Below the pieces are notes generated by a model that made no database searches, was not told where the DNA came from, and saw only the letters and a list, made by a program, of their open reading frames with translations. The position numbers and the translations under genes are program-made. DNA of 64,000 bases from an uncultured Armatimonadota bacterium. Its GTDB lineage: Bacteria > Armatimonadota > Fimbriimonadia > Fimbriimonadales > Fimbriimonadaceae. The stretch is taken from assembly GCA_903899015.1 (NCBI GenBank), contig CAIUHP010000068.1, forward strand, positions 1 through 64,000. Direction: 5' to 3'. This document shows, piece by piece, positions 8,465 to 17,746 of this stretch (within the stretch, counting starts at the first letter, position 1; each line of letters opens with the position of its first letter).

Positions 8465-10717
8465 CTATCTACGTTGCGAGTCAATCCTGGTCAGCTTCAG
8501 CGCTAAATCCTTGTCAAACGATCGTACGTCGACACGGGCTCTTCCGTTGAGTCCAACATGGATCATGTGAGACGACAGGGCCGTTCCCTTCCACGTGTCC
8601 CATACTTCAGACTTCCAATCACCTGCCGCTAATCCCACCAAAGTTACGAAACTTGGTGGAGTGGTTGGCGTTTTGACTTTATTGACGACAACATTGCGCC
8701 AAGTACGGCCTTCGGCTCGAAGCCACACGAGCGCGCTGCTATTTCCTTCAACTGCCCAACCTTGGATCGGTGGTGCGACTCGTTTGACGAGGTCGACAAA
8801 TCGGTAACCAGCCATGAACCAGTCGTTTCCGATATTCTCGACGAGCACAGTGTGTTCACCTTTAGGGACGGTTATTCCATAGTTACCACTGAACTTTGAG
8901 CTTGAGGCACCTTGAGTTCCGTTTTCAGCGGTCTTGAATTCGCGCGTCATCACGGGGTCTCCGTCGATCGAGATTTGCAGAACAGCTCCGCCGTAGCCTG
9001 ACACGTCTCCGACGATCGTTTCAAAACGGGTGTCCTTGGCCAGGTTCACCTTGAATCTCACCGGATTGTGCCAGTCACGATGATTACGAACTCCGTGCTG
9101 GATCCCCGGCAAGGGAAGATCTCCATCGGCTTTTTCACCTTGAATCGTCACAAAATGGGGTTTGTTGGATTCTCCGTCACTCCATTGAACGGGACCGTTT
9201 TCCAGAGCCAGATCTTTCCTGACGGCTATCTTGGGAGGAGTCTGATATCCAATTTCGATGTTTGTTCGCTTAAAGTCTTCGCCTGGCCAATCGATTCCTT
9301 TAGTGAAGTTCGCAACTGCTCCAAAGAGTCCGTAAAGGTTGTTTGGGGCAATCAAATTGTCCCACCACCACGGCATGGCCGTTCCTGAACTTCCGGTAGC
9401 CACACTCATCCACAAAGGGTCATGAATCTGTATTCCGGCTGGGTCTTCCGATGCTCGCGGACCCGAGGCATCGGCCCCAATTTCGCCCACATAATGCGCC
9501 TTGCCCCATTCCGATTTTCGCGACTGTTGGACCAAAACCCCGCCGGCGACATCGGGATTGTTATATGAGTGAGTCTGGTCGTAATCCAATTCGGGGAGAA
9601 GATCAAGATTGCGATTGCCCATGCTATCGCTCAGGCTAGTTGTCACGAGGTGATGATAAGGATCGATGGCGCGAAGTTCATCCCCCATTCGACGATGCCA
9701 AGCCTGTACGACTTCGGGCGAATAATCCTCGGTCAGATCTACTTCGTTCCAAAATTCCCAGGACATCAGGTTGCTGTAAGCGGAATATCTCGCAACCAGA
9801 TATCGAAGCTTGGACCGATACACTTGGTCGACTGAAGCATTGGTCCAGAAGTCGGTCCAAATTCGGATGGGACCGCCGTTATCCTTGTTCGCTGGCGCGT
9901 GGTCCCAGGCAGGGTAGGCATCGTGGGCTCGAAGCGTATTATAGGAGTCGATCGTAAGCATAACGTTCAAGCCATTTGCTTGAGCTTGAGTTAGCTCCCG
10001 ATCAAGTCTCCAGGCATTCGGTAATTCAAATTGACCGAAGCCTTGTCCCTCTTCTGTTTTTCCGCTGACTTCCATTGCGAAAGTTACCCAAGAGGGTCCC
10101 AGCCAGAAGCGCATGTAATTCGCTCCTACCTTTCCGTAGGCTGGAATCCAGTCATCGTAACTATAGGTGCCCTTATCGTTACCCCAGCAGACATTTGCGC
10201 CAATGGGAAAATAGGCGGTGCCATCGGAGTATTCAAAGTACTCGTGATTTCGAGGGCTTAGGCGAACGAGTCCGTGAGAAGTTGAATCCGTCGTCTTGAA
10301 CTCGAACGGACTCGATTGGGTCACTCCTGAACGGTCTCGTAGCTTGACGATTACTCGGTACGTTCCTGCCTCAGTAGGGCAAATTCTAAGTTTCCATTCC
10401 CCATCACCCGTAGGGGTGAGCTTCTCTTTTCCATTGACAAGGCTCCGCTCGAATGGGCGAGAGAAGAAACCGGGCAGGGAATAAGCCGCACCCTTTGGAG
10501 GAGTTACTTCGGCATCGAGCGAAACGTCAGACGGGTCGAACGGATTATCGTAAGTCGCACCAAGATTAACGTTCAGTTCTTCGACCCCAAAACGAGCCAC
10601 GGTAGGCAATACGGGAACGATTGATTTGATCGCAAGGGCCTCTTTGCGGAAGTAGGGCGTTACGATAGGATCAGACGAGCTCCGAATGGCGCAGCATAGG
10701 GCCAGGAACGTGATCAT
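8465..10717 (-). CDS. Exported glycoside hydrolase, DUF5060 plus GH5-like (beta/alpha)8 domain
   Basis: The 750-aa protein begins with a short hydrophobic stretch (MITFLALCCA), perhaps a weak signal peptide. Residues ~40-145 read as a DUF5060-type beta domain (FGVEELNVNLGATYDNPF). A (beta/alpha)8 domain follows with the clan-A pair: probable acid/base Glu325 in SWEFWNE and nucleophile Glu412 in YVGEIG, as in GH5-type mannanases and cellulases. The C-terminal ~270 residues hold a beta-sandwich with ISIDGDPV, perhaps carbohydrate binding. The exact substrate cannot be read off; a beta-linked glycan is inferred. It precedes nadB by 11 bases and is divergent from the SulP gene. Confidence 0.8.
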   Translation of the reverse strand: MITFLALCCAIRSSSDPIVTPYFRKEALAIKSIVPVLPTVARFGVEELNVNLGATYDNPFDPSDVSLDAEVTPPKGAAYSLPGFFSRPFERSLVNGKEKLTPTGDGEWKLRICPTEAGTYRVIVKLRDRSGVTQSSPFEFKTTDSTSHGLVRLSPRNHEYFEYSDGTAYFPIGANVCWGNDKGTYSYDDWIPAYGKVGANYMRFWLGPSWVTFAMEVSGKTEEGQGFGQFELPNAWRLDRELTQAQANGLNVMLTIDSYNTLRAHDAYPAWDHAPANKDNGGPIRIWTDFWTNASVDQVYRSKLRYLVARYSAYSNLMSWEFWNEVDLTEDYSPEVVQAWHRRMGDELRAIDPYHHLVTTSLSDSMGNRNLDLLPELDYDQTHSYNNPDVAGGVLVQQSRKSEWGKAHYVGEIGADASGPRASEDPAGIQIHDPLWMSVATGSSGTAMPWWWDNLIAPNNLYGLFGAVANFTKGIDWPGEDFKRTNIEIGYQTPPKIAVRKDLALENGPVQWSDGESNKPHFVTIQGEKADGDLPLPGIQHGVRNHRDWHNPVRFKVNLAKDTRFETIVGDVSGYGGAVLQISIDGDPVMTREFKTAENGTQGASSSKFSGNYGITVPKGEHTVLVENIGNDWFMAGYRFVDLVKRVAPPIQGWAVEGNSSALVWLRAEGRTWRNVVVNKVKTPTTPPSFVTLVGLAAGDWKSEVWDTWKGTALSSHMIHVGLNGRARVDVRSFDKDLALKLTRIDSQRR

Positions 10718-10826
10718 CAGTGATTCTGAGTGTACTCGCCAAGAGCCTTATTCGTTTCGCCTCAAGTTCAACGCAACACTTCGAGTTCGCCCGAGTCTAA
10801 AGGGTAATGGCAGGTAATTTATAGGT

Positions 10827-12527
10827 ATGTCCAAGGTAACCGGACTTGACCTCGATTCACGACTTCCGAAATCCATTCGAGCTATCCGCAAATATAATCT
10901 GCCCACGTTCTCTCAGGATCTCATCGCGGGCGTCACCGTTGGCCTAGTTGCACTTCCACTTGCAATGGCCTTTTCGATAAGCAGTGGAATGAGCCCTCAG
11001 GCAGGAATTTACACTGCCATCATCGCAGGCTTTTTGTCATCGCTTTTAGGGGGCTCGACGGCTCAAGTGAGCGGGCCGACCGGCGCATTTGTCGTCGTTG
11101 TGGCTGGCATCGTTGCGAAGTATGGTGTAGAAGGTCTGTTTGTCTGCACGATCATGGCCGGAGTGCTCCTTGTGGTGCTCGGGATTACCGGCTTAGGGAC
11201 CGCAGTAAAGTTTCTTCCTCGATCGGTCGTGGTCGGATTTACAAACGGAATCGCTGTCTTGATAGCAAGCACTCAGATTAAGGATTTTCTGGGCTTGAGT
11301 ATTGATAAAGTCCCAGGAGATTTTCTGGGCCGAATGGCTGTGATTTGGGCTCATATCCAAACCATTTCAGCTGCCCCGGCAATCGTAGCGTCAGTAGCTC
11401 TTGCGGGCCTCATCATCTTTAGAACATATATTCCTCGGATTCCTGGCGCGATTGTAATTCTAATTGGTGGAACAGCGTTGGCATTTGCCCTTCACCTGCC
11501 CGTCGAAACAATTCAAACCCGATTTCATGGAATTCCTCAGGGGATTCCAAAAATGCATCTTCCCCAAATCTCATTGGGAAGCGCAAAAGAGCTTCTTGCT
11601 CCCGCTATTACCGTCGCTATGTTAGGCGCAATTGAGTCGCTCATGTCAGCTGTGGTGTCAGATCGGATGACGAAGGACAAACACAATCCCAACACTGAGC
11701 TAGTCGGCCAAGGAATTGCAAACATCGTATCTCCTCTGTTTGGAGGACTTCCATCCACCGGAGCCATCGCCCGAACCGCTACTAACATTCGATCGGGAGC
11801 CAAGACTCCCGTTGCGGGAATGATTCACGCCATCGTCCTGCTGATCATCCTTTTGGTTGCTGCACCGCTAGCCAACCACATTCCCCTGTGTATTCTCGCT
11901 TCGATTCTGATGATGGTCGCTTACAATATGGGCGAGTGGAAGGAGATTCCTCAGATTCTCAAGCTTTCACCGGCGGACATTTTAGTTTGGGCCGTGACCT
12001 TTGGATTAACCGTATTTGCCGACCTGACGGTGGCTGTGCAATCGGGAATGATTCTAGCTGCCCTTCTCTACATCAGTAAAGTCACGCGAACGACGACAGT
12101 CGTTCAGGTGACAAATGAATACCTTGAGGACGGTAGAGACCACATGCTTCATTTTCGAGAAGTACCGGAAGGGGTCGCGATCTTTCGTATTCATGGTCCA
12201 TTTCTCTTTGGCTCAACTGACAAGATTTCAGAGATCCTCGATCATGAAAGCGAGCTTCCACCAGTTGTCGTTGTACGGTTGAGAAATATGACCGCCATCG
12301 ATGGCACAGGAATTCAAGCTTTAGAAGAGATGACTCACCAACTCGTTTCGGGTGGGCGCCACGTAGTGTTCTGCGGGATGAGAGAGCAACCGGCCCAGCT
12401 AATGAAGAAGATCGGTTTTGAAAAGCACGTTGGCGTCAGCAATATTTGCTCGAATGTGACGGAAGCTTTGGCTAGGGCTCAAGAGCTTTTGTCCGGGGCA
12501 TCTTCTCAGAAAGTTAACCTTGCGTAA
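10827..12527 (+). CDS. SulP/SLC26-family anion transporter with STAS domain
   Basis: This 566-aa inner-membrane protein has the SulP layout: a hydrophobic region with the family signature near its start (AGVTVGLVALPLAMAFSI), many membrane segments up to about residue 420, and the conserved GGLPSTGAIARTATN stretch. The last ~120 residues form a cytoplasmic STAS domain (VVVVRLRNMTAIDGTG). Members carry sulfate, bicarbonate or dicarboxylates; the substrate cannot be fixed here. No carbonic anhydrase or sulfate-assimilation gene is adjacent. Confidence 0.92.
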   Translation: MSKVTGLDLDSRLPKSIRAIRKYNLPTFSQDLIAGVTVGLVALPLAMAFSISSGMSPQAGIYTAIIAGFLSSLLGGSTAQVSGPTGAFVVVVAGIVAKYGVEGLFVCTIMAGVLLVVLGITGLGTAVKFLPRSVVVGFTNGIAVLIASTQIKDFLGLSIDKVPGDFLGRMAVIWAHIQTISAAPAIVASVALAGLIIFRTYIPRIPGAIVILIGGTALAFALHLPVETIQTRFHGIPQGIPKMHLPQISLGSAKELLAPAITVAMLGAIESLMSAVVSDRMTKDKHNPNTELVGQGIANIVSPLFGGLPSTGAIARTATNIRSGAKTPVAGMIHAIVLLIILLVAAPLANHIPLCILASILMMVAYNMGEWKEIPQILKLSPADILVWAVTFGLTVFADLTVAVQSGMILAALLYISKVTRTTTVVQVTNEYLEDGRDHMLHFREVPEGVAIFRIHGPFLFGSTDKISEILDHESELPPVVVVRLRNMTAIDGTGIQALEEMTHQLVSGGRHVVFCGMREQPAQLMKKIGFEKHVGVSNICSNVTEALARAQELLSGASSQKVNLA

Positions 12528-12560
12528 ATGCGCATGTTGGTATAGGTCTTTCGCTGAAAT

Positions 12561-12575
12561 TTGAAACCGAAGGTT
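12561..12575. repeat. Small inverted repeat upstream of DUF3352 gene
   Basis: GAAACC and GGTTTC arms flank a GAA spacer, about 35 bases after the SulP stop codon. It is short and could be a weak hairpin or an operator half-site pair; no further support is visible. Confidence 0.25.
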
Positions 12576-12658
12576 TCTAGAAGGCGTAGTCGCGAATGGA
12601 AATTTGCAAGCGTATCAAATGCATCTGCATTTTAAGTGGAAAGGAGAGAGAATAGGGC

Positions 12659-14392
12659 ATGAATCAGTTGGCACAGAACAAGACGCGACGAAACAAGATT
12701 GGAATTACGGTGGGGGTAGGCACCTTGTTGCTTGCTTCATTTGCGGGCGCTTACGTCTATCGAACTTTGTTTGCTCGTCCGGGTGAAGCCGCTCTTAACT
12801 ACGTGCCGGCCGATGCTCTTGCCGTCATCTCAATCGATCTCAGCCCATCACCAACGCAGGCGCTTGCATTCAAGCAAATCGATAACGCGCTCAGTCGAAA
12901 TGGATTAGAAAGGTACACCGAGAACTCGATCCTAGACATGATCCAGAAGAGCCCGCTTAACGCGGAACTTGCGCCGCTTGTTAAGAGGGGTGCGGCGGGA
13001 TGCCTAGATTCGAAACCGGGTCGATCCGACAAGGAAATGACGGGTCTCTTGTTCATAAGTGTCTCGGATGGTGGCAAGGCTTTAGAAATTATCCAGAAGC
13101 ACGCACAGCCCAAATTCTACAAAGGCTTGAAATACTATGTGGCCAATAATCAGCCATTTGGCATCTACGTTCTCGATGACCTGCTTGTGATGTCCGACGA
13201 CCCTGCCGAACTTCTCAAGGTCAAAGAAATTAAGGACGGAACTCGAAAGGCGATCACGTCTGTTCCAGAGTTTCTCGCCGCACGAGAAGACGTAGCGAGT
13301 GATGCCAATGTCATGGCCTTTGCTTCCCAGGCTCTATGGAATATTGCCTTCAAAGACATTGCCAAGACGTCTCCAAATTGGATGGCGTTGGGAATTGCGG
13401 TCCGAGACGGCGGTATTGGATTAAGCATGGCGGGCAAAACCGATCCGGCGAATTTCCCTGAATTGAAGACCTACGCCAGTATCCCACCCGTTCGGATTGA
13501 CCTCTTCCAAGTTCTGCCAGAAGGTTCGTACGGCATGTTTGCCACGAGCGATCTCGGGACTGCCCTAAGAATGGGTGAGTCTTCGGTTTCCAACAACAAG
13601 GATGCTAAGAAAGGCATTCAAGACATGGAAGATTCCATGGAAAAATCGATAGGACTTTCTGTTCAGAACGATTTGATCCCGGCGCTACGCGGAGACGTTG
13701 TTGCTGCCGTCTATCCTTCTCGGAAGGGTGAAGTCGTTGGAGTCGATGTTCTAGCCGTCATTGATGACCTAAACGGCGGAGATCCCTCTTCAGCGGTACA
13801 AAAATTCCAAGCGTTCATGGACAAGCAAATGTCCAAAGAAGGAAATGAGCAGAAACTCTTTACGTCGAAGTCGATCGACGGCGGGATGGAGTATCGAATC
13901 AACGACAAGTTGGAGGCCGATATGCAAAAGGGACTCGGTGACGGAATCGATTCTTCTCAGTTCAACAAGCCGTCACTGGTTGGAAACAAGACCGTTGTTT
14001 ACGCCGTTATTGGCAAGACGGTTATCGCATCCACTTCCCAGGAACTGCTCGACCGCGCGGTGAATACCTATCGATCAAAGACTAACGGACTTGAAGGAGA
14101 TACAAAGTTTGCTCCGTACGAAAAGTCGGTCCTAGACGGATCTCAATCCGTAATCGCATTCAGCCTGTCACGAATCGCAGAAGGTGTGAAGAACACGATC
14201 CATCCAACCAAGATGAATCAAGACGATGCAAAGCTGCTTAACAGCGTCCTCGACGCTTTTCTCCCGCTTAAGGATCCGTTCATGATCAAAGCCAAAGCAA
14301 CCCCCGACGGCATCGGCTCGGGAGGAGTCTTCATTCCCATGGACTACGACAAGATGATCGATCTCATCGGCTCCCAGATGAAGAAAAAGTAA
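12659..14392 (+). CDS. DUF3352-type membrane-anchored protein
   Basis: A 577-aa protein with one N-terminal membrane segment (residues ~14-36, IGITVGVGTLLLASFAGAYVY) followed by a large extracytoplasmic part. The mature region opens with NYVPADALAVISIDLSP, the usual entry of DUF3352 proteins, whose role is unknown. It is Lys/Asp rich with repeated beta-alpha units. The ATG is preceded by AAAGGAGAG about 15 bases upstream. A bidirectional terminator follows directly, so it is probably monocistronic or the end of a transcript from SulP. Confidence 0.75.
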   Translation: MNQLAQNKTRRNKIGITVGVGTLLLASFAGAYVYRTLFARPGEAALNYVPADALAVISIDLSPSPTQALAFKQIDNALSRNGLERYTENSILDMIQKSPLNAELAPLVKRGAAGCLDSKPGRSDKEMTGLLFISVSDGGKALEIIQKHAQPKFYKGLKYYVANNQPFGIYVLDDLLVMSDDPAELLKVKEIKDGTRKAITSVPEFLAAREDVASDANVMAFASQALWNIAFKDIAKTSPNWMALGIAVRDGGIGLSMAGKTDPANFPELKTYASIPPVRIDLFQVLPEGSYGMFATSDLGTALRMGESSVSNNKDAKKGIQDMEDSMEKSIGLSVQNDLIPALRGDVVAAVYPSRKGEVVGVDVLAVIDDLNGGDPSSAVQKFQAFMDKQMSKEGNEQKLFTSKSIDGGMEYRINDKLEADMQKGLGDGIDSSQFNKPSLVGNKTVVYAVIGKTVIASTSQELLDRAVNTYRSKTNGLEGDTKFAPYEKSVLDGSQSVIAFSLSRIAEGVKNTIHPTKMNQDDAKLLNSVLDAFLPLKDPFMIKAKATPDGIGSGGVFIPMDYDKMIDLIGSQMKKK

Positions 14393-14413
14393 CGCACGTC
14401 CACAGCACGCACT

Positions 14414-14446
14414 AAAAGCCCGGGACGAATTTCTCCCGGGCTTTTT
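14414..14446. terminator. Bidirectional intrinsic terminator
   Basis: Arms AAAAGCCCGGGA and TCCCGGGCTTTT pair perfectly around an 8-base loop, giving a T-run in both directions. It lies between the convergent DUF3352 and M28 peptidase genes and serves both. Confidence 0.92.
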
Positions 14447-14452
14447 GCGAAT

Positions 14453-15982
14453 TTACCGACCGACGTCGTGTTTTGGTGGCTCGATCTTGTCGCTGACTGC
14501 GTAGGCTGTCAGGTAGTAGAGCTTGGCCGCGTTGGCTAGTTTGAGGAAGTCGATCTTGTCGACGGTGTCGGATGGCTGGTGATAGTCGGGAGTGAATCCG
14601 TCGAAAAGGAAAGCAATAGGTATGTTGTTTCGAGCGAAATTGTAATGGTCGCTTCGAGTGTAAACATCTTCAGCGTCGTATTTGAACCTAAAGCCAACCG
14701 ACTTATTCACTTCCTGAATCGTTGCATCGAGTTCAGTGGCGATTCGCTTGCTGCCTACAAGCCGAATTGTGTCCATGTTCTCTTTTTCGACGTCCATGCG
14801 GCGGGTGTCACCATTTTGGGCTCCGTAAGAGTCGCGAGCGACCATATCCATCTGTAACTCGGCAACCATCTTGTTAAGCGGTACCGGTGGGTGAGCAACC
14901 AGCCAGCTGGAGCCGATCAACCCCAACTCTTCGCCGCAGAAAGTCATAAACAGGATGCTGCGCTTTGGCTTTCTAGGATTGAGTGACATCGCATGGGCGA
15001 TGGAAAGAACTGCAGTCGAGCCGGAACCATCATCATCTGCTCCCGGATAGACAACAGATCCCTGCTTTCCAAGGTGGTCGAGGTGTCCGCCAATTCCGAT
15101 GTATTCCGTTTTGAGCGTCGGGTCGGTACCTTCAAGCAGACCGACGACATTCGGAACACCAATTTGTCGAGCGTCGACATTTGCTTTGAGTTGAACGAGG
15201 CCGCGACTAAATTCAAGTGAGCCTCCGGTAATGGATCCGGTTGAGTCCGGTAATAGTGTGAGGCCAGCGATCAATTCCTTGGCTGCTTCAGTTGAAATGG
15301 TTCCCATGGGGCCACGGGCTGGACGTCGATTAGAATTAGAAGGTGCAGCTCCCGGATTGGCTCTTTGCGCTGAATAGCTGGTAGGTGGCACAGTTGGAGC
15401 TACCGTCAGGATTGCTGCCGGTGACTGTCTCATGATTGAGAAGCGTGCTGAGTTAGATAGCTTGTCTGCGTAGACAACTACGATTCTTCCCTGCAGATTG
15501 ACGTTGCTCAGGTCGACGGTATCACCTGTAACCTTGAGTACAGCGACAAAGCCTGAAATCGTTGTGCTTGCTCCCAATCCCGTCAATCGGAAAGCCTTGC
15601 CAGCTGGGATAACTTTGCCAGAGCCAACGATCTGGATGTAACTTCCCTCGTCGACGAAGTGAGATTGATTAAATGGGACGTTCTGGAAGTACGTTCCATT
15701 GTCACCCATCGGCTTTAGACCCCAAGATTTGAAATGAGCGGCAACATAATCGGCCGCTTTCTGAAAGCCCGGTTGGCCTGATCCGCGGCCTTCACACTCC
15801 GTAGCCAGAAACGTGAGGATCTCTTTGGCCTGGTTCATTGTCATCGAGTCCCAACCCTTCTTCAGGTCTTGTGGAGGCGCTACTCGCTCTCCAGGGAATT
15901 GGGCGTATGCCGATGATGCAACGAGTGCGGCAGGGAGTAAAGGCAAGAGCCTCATTAATTTGGGTCGAGAACGAAACGACAT
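14453..15982 (-). CDS. Exported M28-family zinc aminopeptidase
   Basis: The 509-aa protein has a signal peptide (basic start, LLPLLPAALVASSAYA). A protease-associated insert (residues ~130-240) splits the fold. The M28 metal ligands are visible in order: HLDH in IGGHLDHLG, Asp in GADDDGSGS, the EE pair in CGEELG, an Asp in MDMVARDS and His in DYHQPSDT. It would release amino acids from peptides outside the cytoplasm with two zinc ions. It stands alone, with its own terminator shared with the convergent gene. Confidence 0.9.
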   Translation of the reverse strand: MSFRSRPKLMRLLPLLPAALVASSAYAQFPGERVAPPQDLKKGWDSMTMNQAKEILTFLATECEGRGSGQPGFQKAADYVAAHFKSWGLKPMGDNGTYFQNVPFNQSHFVDEGSYIQIVGSGKVIPAGKAFRLTGLGASTTISGFVAVLKVTGDTVDLSNVNLQGRIVVVYADKLSNSARFSIMRQSPAAILTVAPTVPPTSYSAQRANPGAAPSNSNRRPARGPMGTISTEAAKELIAGLTLLPDSTGSITGGSLEFSRGLVQLKANVDARQIGVPNVVGLLEGTDPTLKTEYIGIGGHLDHLGKQGSVVYPGADDDGSGSTAVLSIAHAMSLNPRKPKRSILFMTFCGEELGLIGSSWLVAHPPVPLNKMVAELQMDMVARDSYGAQNGDTRRMDVEKENMDTIRLVGSKRIATELDATIQEVNKSVGFRFKYDAEDVYTRSDHYNFARNNIPIAFLFDGFTPDYHQPSDTVDKIDFLKLANAAKLYYLTAYAVSDKIEPPKHDVGR

Positions 15983-16094
15983 GGAACCATTTTAGACAAG
16001 TAGTCCAGTTTTTCCTATCAAATGGACCGTCACCCGTTCTAAATTCAAGCTCAGGTAAGAAAATTCCTATTTAGGATTTTAATGGAGCGGATTT

Positions 16095-16532
16095 TTAAGA
16101 CGAAGGCTGAAATTTCTTGTGGAGATAGATACGTTCAGCGCCGATCGGGAAATCAGCAATGCGACCGATTTCTAAGTAGCCACATTTTGCATAGAAGCCA
16201 GGGGCCTGAAAACTAAATGTGTCGAGATGTGAACCGATGCATCCTCGTTGTTTTGCAACGTCTTCAGCCATTTTAAGAATCTGGGCACCATATCCTTGAC
16301 CTCTAACGGTTTCGGATACGGCGAGGATTTCAACCGATAGCCAGCGATAGATGGTGTATCCCTTCAATCCTCCGACAACCTCTCCCAATTCATTCTTGAG
16401 GGTGATTATGAGTGGCACGTAGTCATACGGTCCTGCATGGGCGTTGTTGTGAGAAGCCAGTATCTCTATGAACGCCTTGACTTCGCTCGAATCAGGCTGT
16501 TCCGTGGCTGTAAGCGTGCAAGGCGTATTCAT
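16095..16532 (-). CDS. GNAT-family N-acetyltransferase
   Basis: About 145 residues form a single GNAT domain: strand VEILAVSETVRGQGYGAQIL holds the acetyl-CoA R/Q-x-x-G-x-G/A loop, and the end has the FYAKCGYLEIG motif near the C-terminus. Substrate unknown. The ATG at 16532 is preferred over an upstream TTG at 16544. It lies downstream of gap, separated by a terminator, so it is probably transcribed on its own or by read-through. Confidence 0.8.
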   Translation of the reverse strand: MNTPCTLTATEQPDSSEVKAFIEILASHNNAHAGPYDYVPLIITLKNELGEVVGGLKGYTIYRWLSVEILAVSETVRGQGYGAQILKMAEDVAKQRGCIGSHLDTFSFQAPGFYAKCGYLEIGRIADFPIGAERIYLHKKFQPSS

Positions 16533-16564
16533 TTGAGTAATCAAGTAGACGAGCAGGAACCAAC

Positions 16565-16599
16565 AAAAAAGGCACTCTTCGACATTGAAGAGTGCCTTT
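16565..16599 (-). terminator. Intrinsic terminator of gap
   Basis: A 13-bp perfect stem (arms 16568-16580 and 16587-16599) with a 6-base loop ends in a six-T run on the minus strand. It lies 20 bases after the gap stop codon. Confidence 0.9.
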
Positions 16600-16618
16600 C
16601 GAATTTTTGGTTGTGGGA

Positions 16619-17626
16619 TCAGAGTCGATCTGCAACAAACTTTGTGATGTCGGAGATGCGGCAGCTATAGCCCCATTCGTTGTCGTACCAAGCGACGACC
16701 TTAACGAAGCTACCGAGGCCAATCGTGTCGACAGCGGAGAAGATGGATGAGTGAGTGTTGCCCTTAAGGTCACTCGAAACGAGCTCTTCGGTGCTGTACT
16801 GAAGGATGCCTTTCATGGGGCCTTCTGCATACTCTTTGACAGCTGCGTTGATTTCAGCTGGCGAAGCATCCTTGGAAAGGAGGGCCGTAAAGTCCACGAC
16901 TGAAACAGTTGGAGTTGGTACGCGGAACGCCATTCCGGTGAACTTGCCTTGCAGTTCTGGAATAACGAGTCCGACTGCGCGGGCTGCTCCAGTTGAGGAA
17001 GGAACGATGTTCTGCGAAGCAGCTCTTGCGTCTCGGAGATCCTTAGCAGCCGTGTCTACAGTCTTCTGAGAGTTGGTGAAGGCATGAACCGTTGTAAGGA
17101 GACCTTTCTCAATACCAAACTTCTCGTGAAGGACCTTGGCTACCGGAGCAAGACCGTTTGTGGTGCAGCTAGCGTTCGAAATGACGTTATGCTTGCTGGC
17201 ATCGTAAACATTGTCATTAACGCCCAAGACGACGGTGAGATCTTCGTTCTTTGCAGGGGCTGAAATGATGACCTTCTTGGCACCATGGTTGCGGTGAGCT
17301 ACGGCCTTAGTTGCGTCCGTAAAAAATCCGGTTGACTCAATGACAATGTCAACTCCGGCTGAATCCCAGGGAATGGAGCCTGGATCGCGCTCAGCAAAAT
17401 TCTTGATTGCTTTGCCGTTAACGATAAATTCGTTATCTGTGTAGTCGACAGTGCCGTTGAAAGGGCCGTAGGTGCTGTCGTACTTGAAAAGGTGGGCGTT
17501 CGTCTTCGTGTCTGTAAGATCGTTGATCGCTACGACTTCTAGTTCTCCAGGATATCTAGCGAGAATGGTCCTTAGTGAAAGGCGACCGATGCGTCCAAAA
17601 CCGTTTATACCGATGCGAGTTGCCAT
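16619..17626 (-). CDS. gap: Glyceraldehyde-3-phosphate dehydrogenase, type I
   Basis: The 335-aa enzyme oxidises glyceraldehyde 3-phosphate to 1,3-bisphosphoglycerate in glycolysis. It has the NAD fold GINGFGRIGR, catalytic Cys154 in NASCTTN and the helper His181 in TTVHAFTNSQ. The AINDLTD stretch suits NAD rather than NADP. Length and motif order are those of the canonical bacterial enzyme. No pgk or tpi follows; a strong terminator ends the transcript. Confidence 0.97.
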   Translation of the reverse strand: MATRIGINGFGRIGRLSLRTILARYPGELEVVAINDLTDTKTNAHLFKYDSTYGPFNGTVDYTDNEFIVNGKAIKNFAERDPGSIPWDSAGVDIVIESTGFFTDATKAVAHRNHGAKKVIISAPAKNEDLTVVLGVNDNVYDASKHNVISNASCTTNGLAPVAKVLHEKFGIEKGLLTTVHAFTNSQKTVDTAAKDLRDARAASQNIVPSSTGAARAVGLVIPELQGKFTGMAFRVPTPTVSVVDFTALLSKDASPAEINAAVKEYAEGPMKGILQYSTEELVSSDLKGNTHSSIFSAVDTIGLGSFVKVVAWYDNEWGYSCRISDITKFVADRL

Positions 17627-17746
17627 AAAATTCTCTATTCTTCTTTAATCGGCAACGCCGCCGTCAGCTTGCCCTAATTTTACTCAAAGCTTGTGTTCCA
17701 GAGCACTTTTCGCCGCATAAACCCGTAGGATAAGGGTCGTGATTTT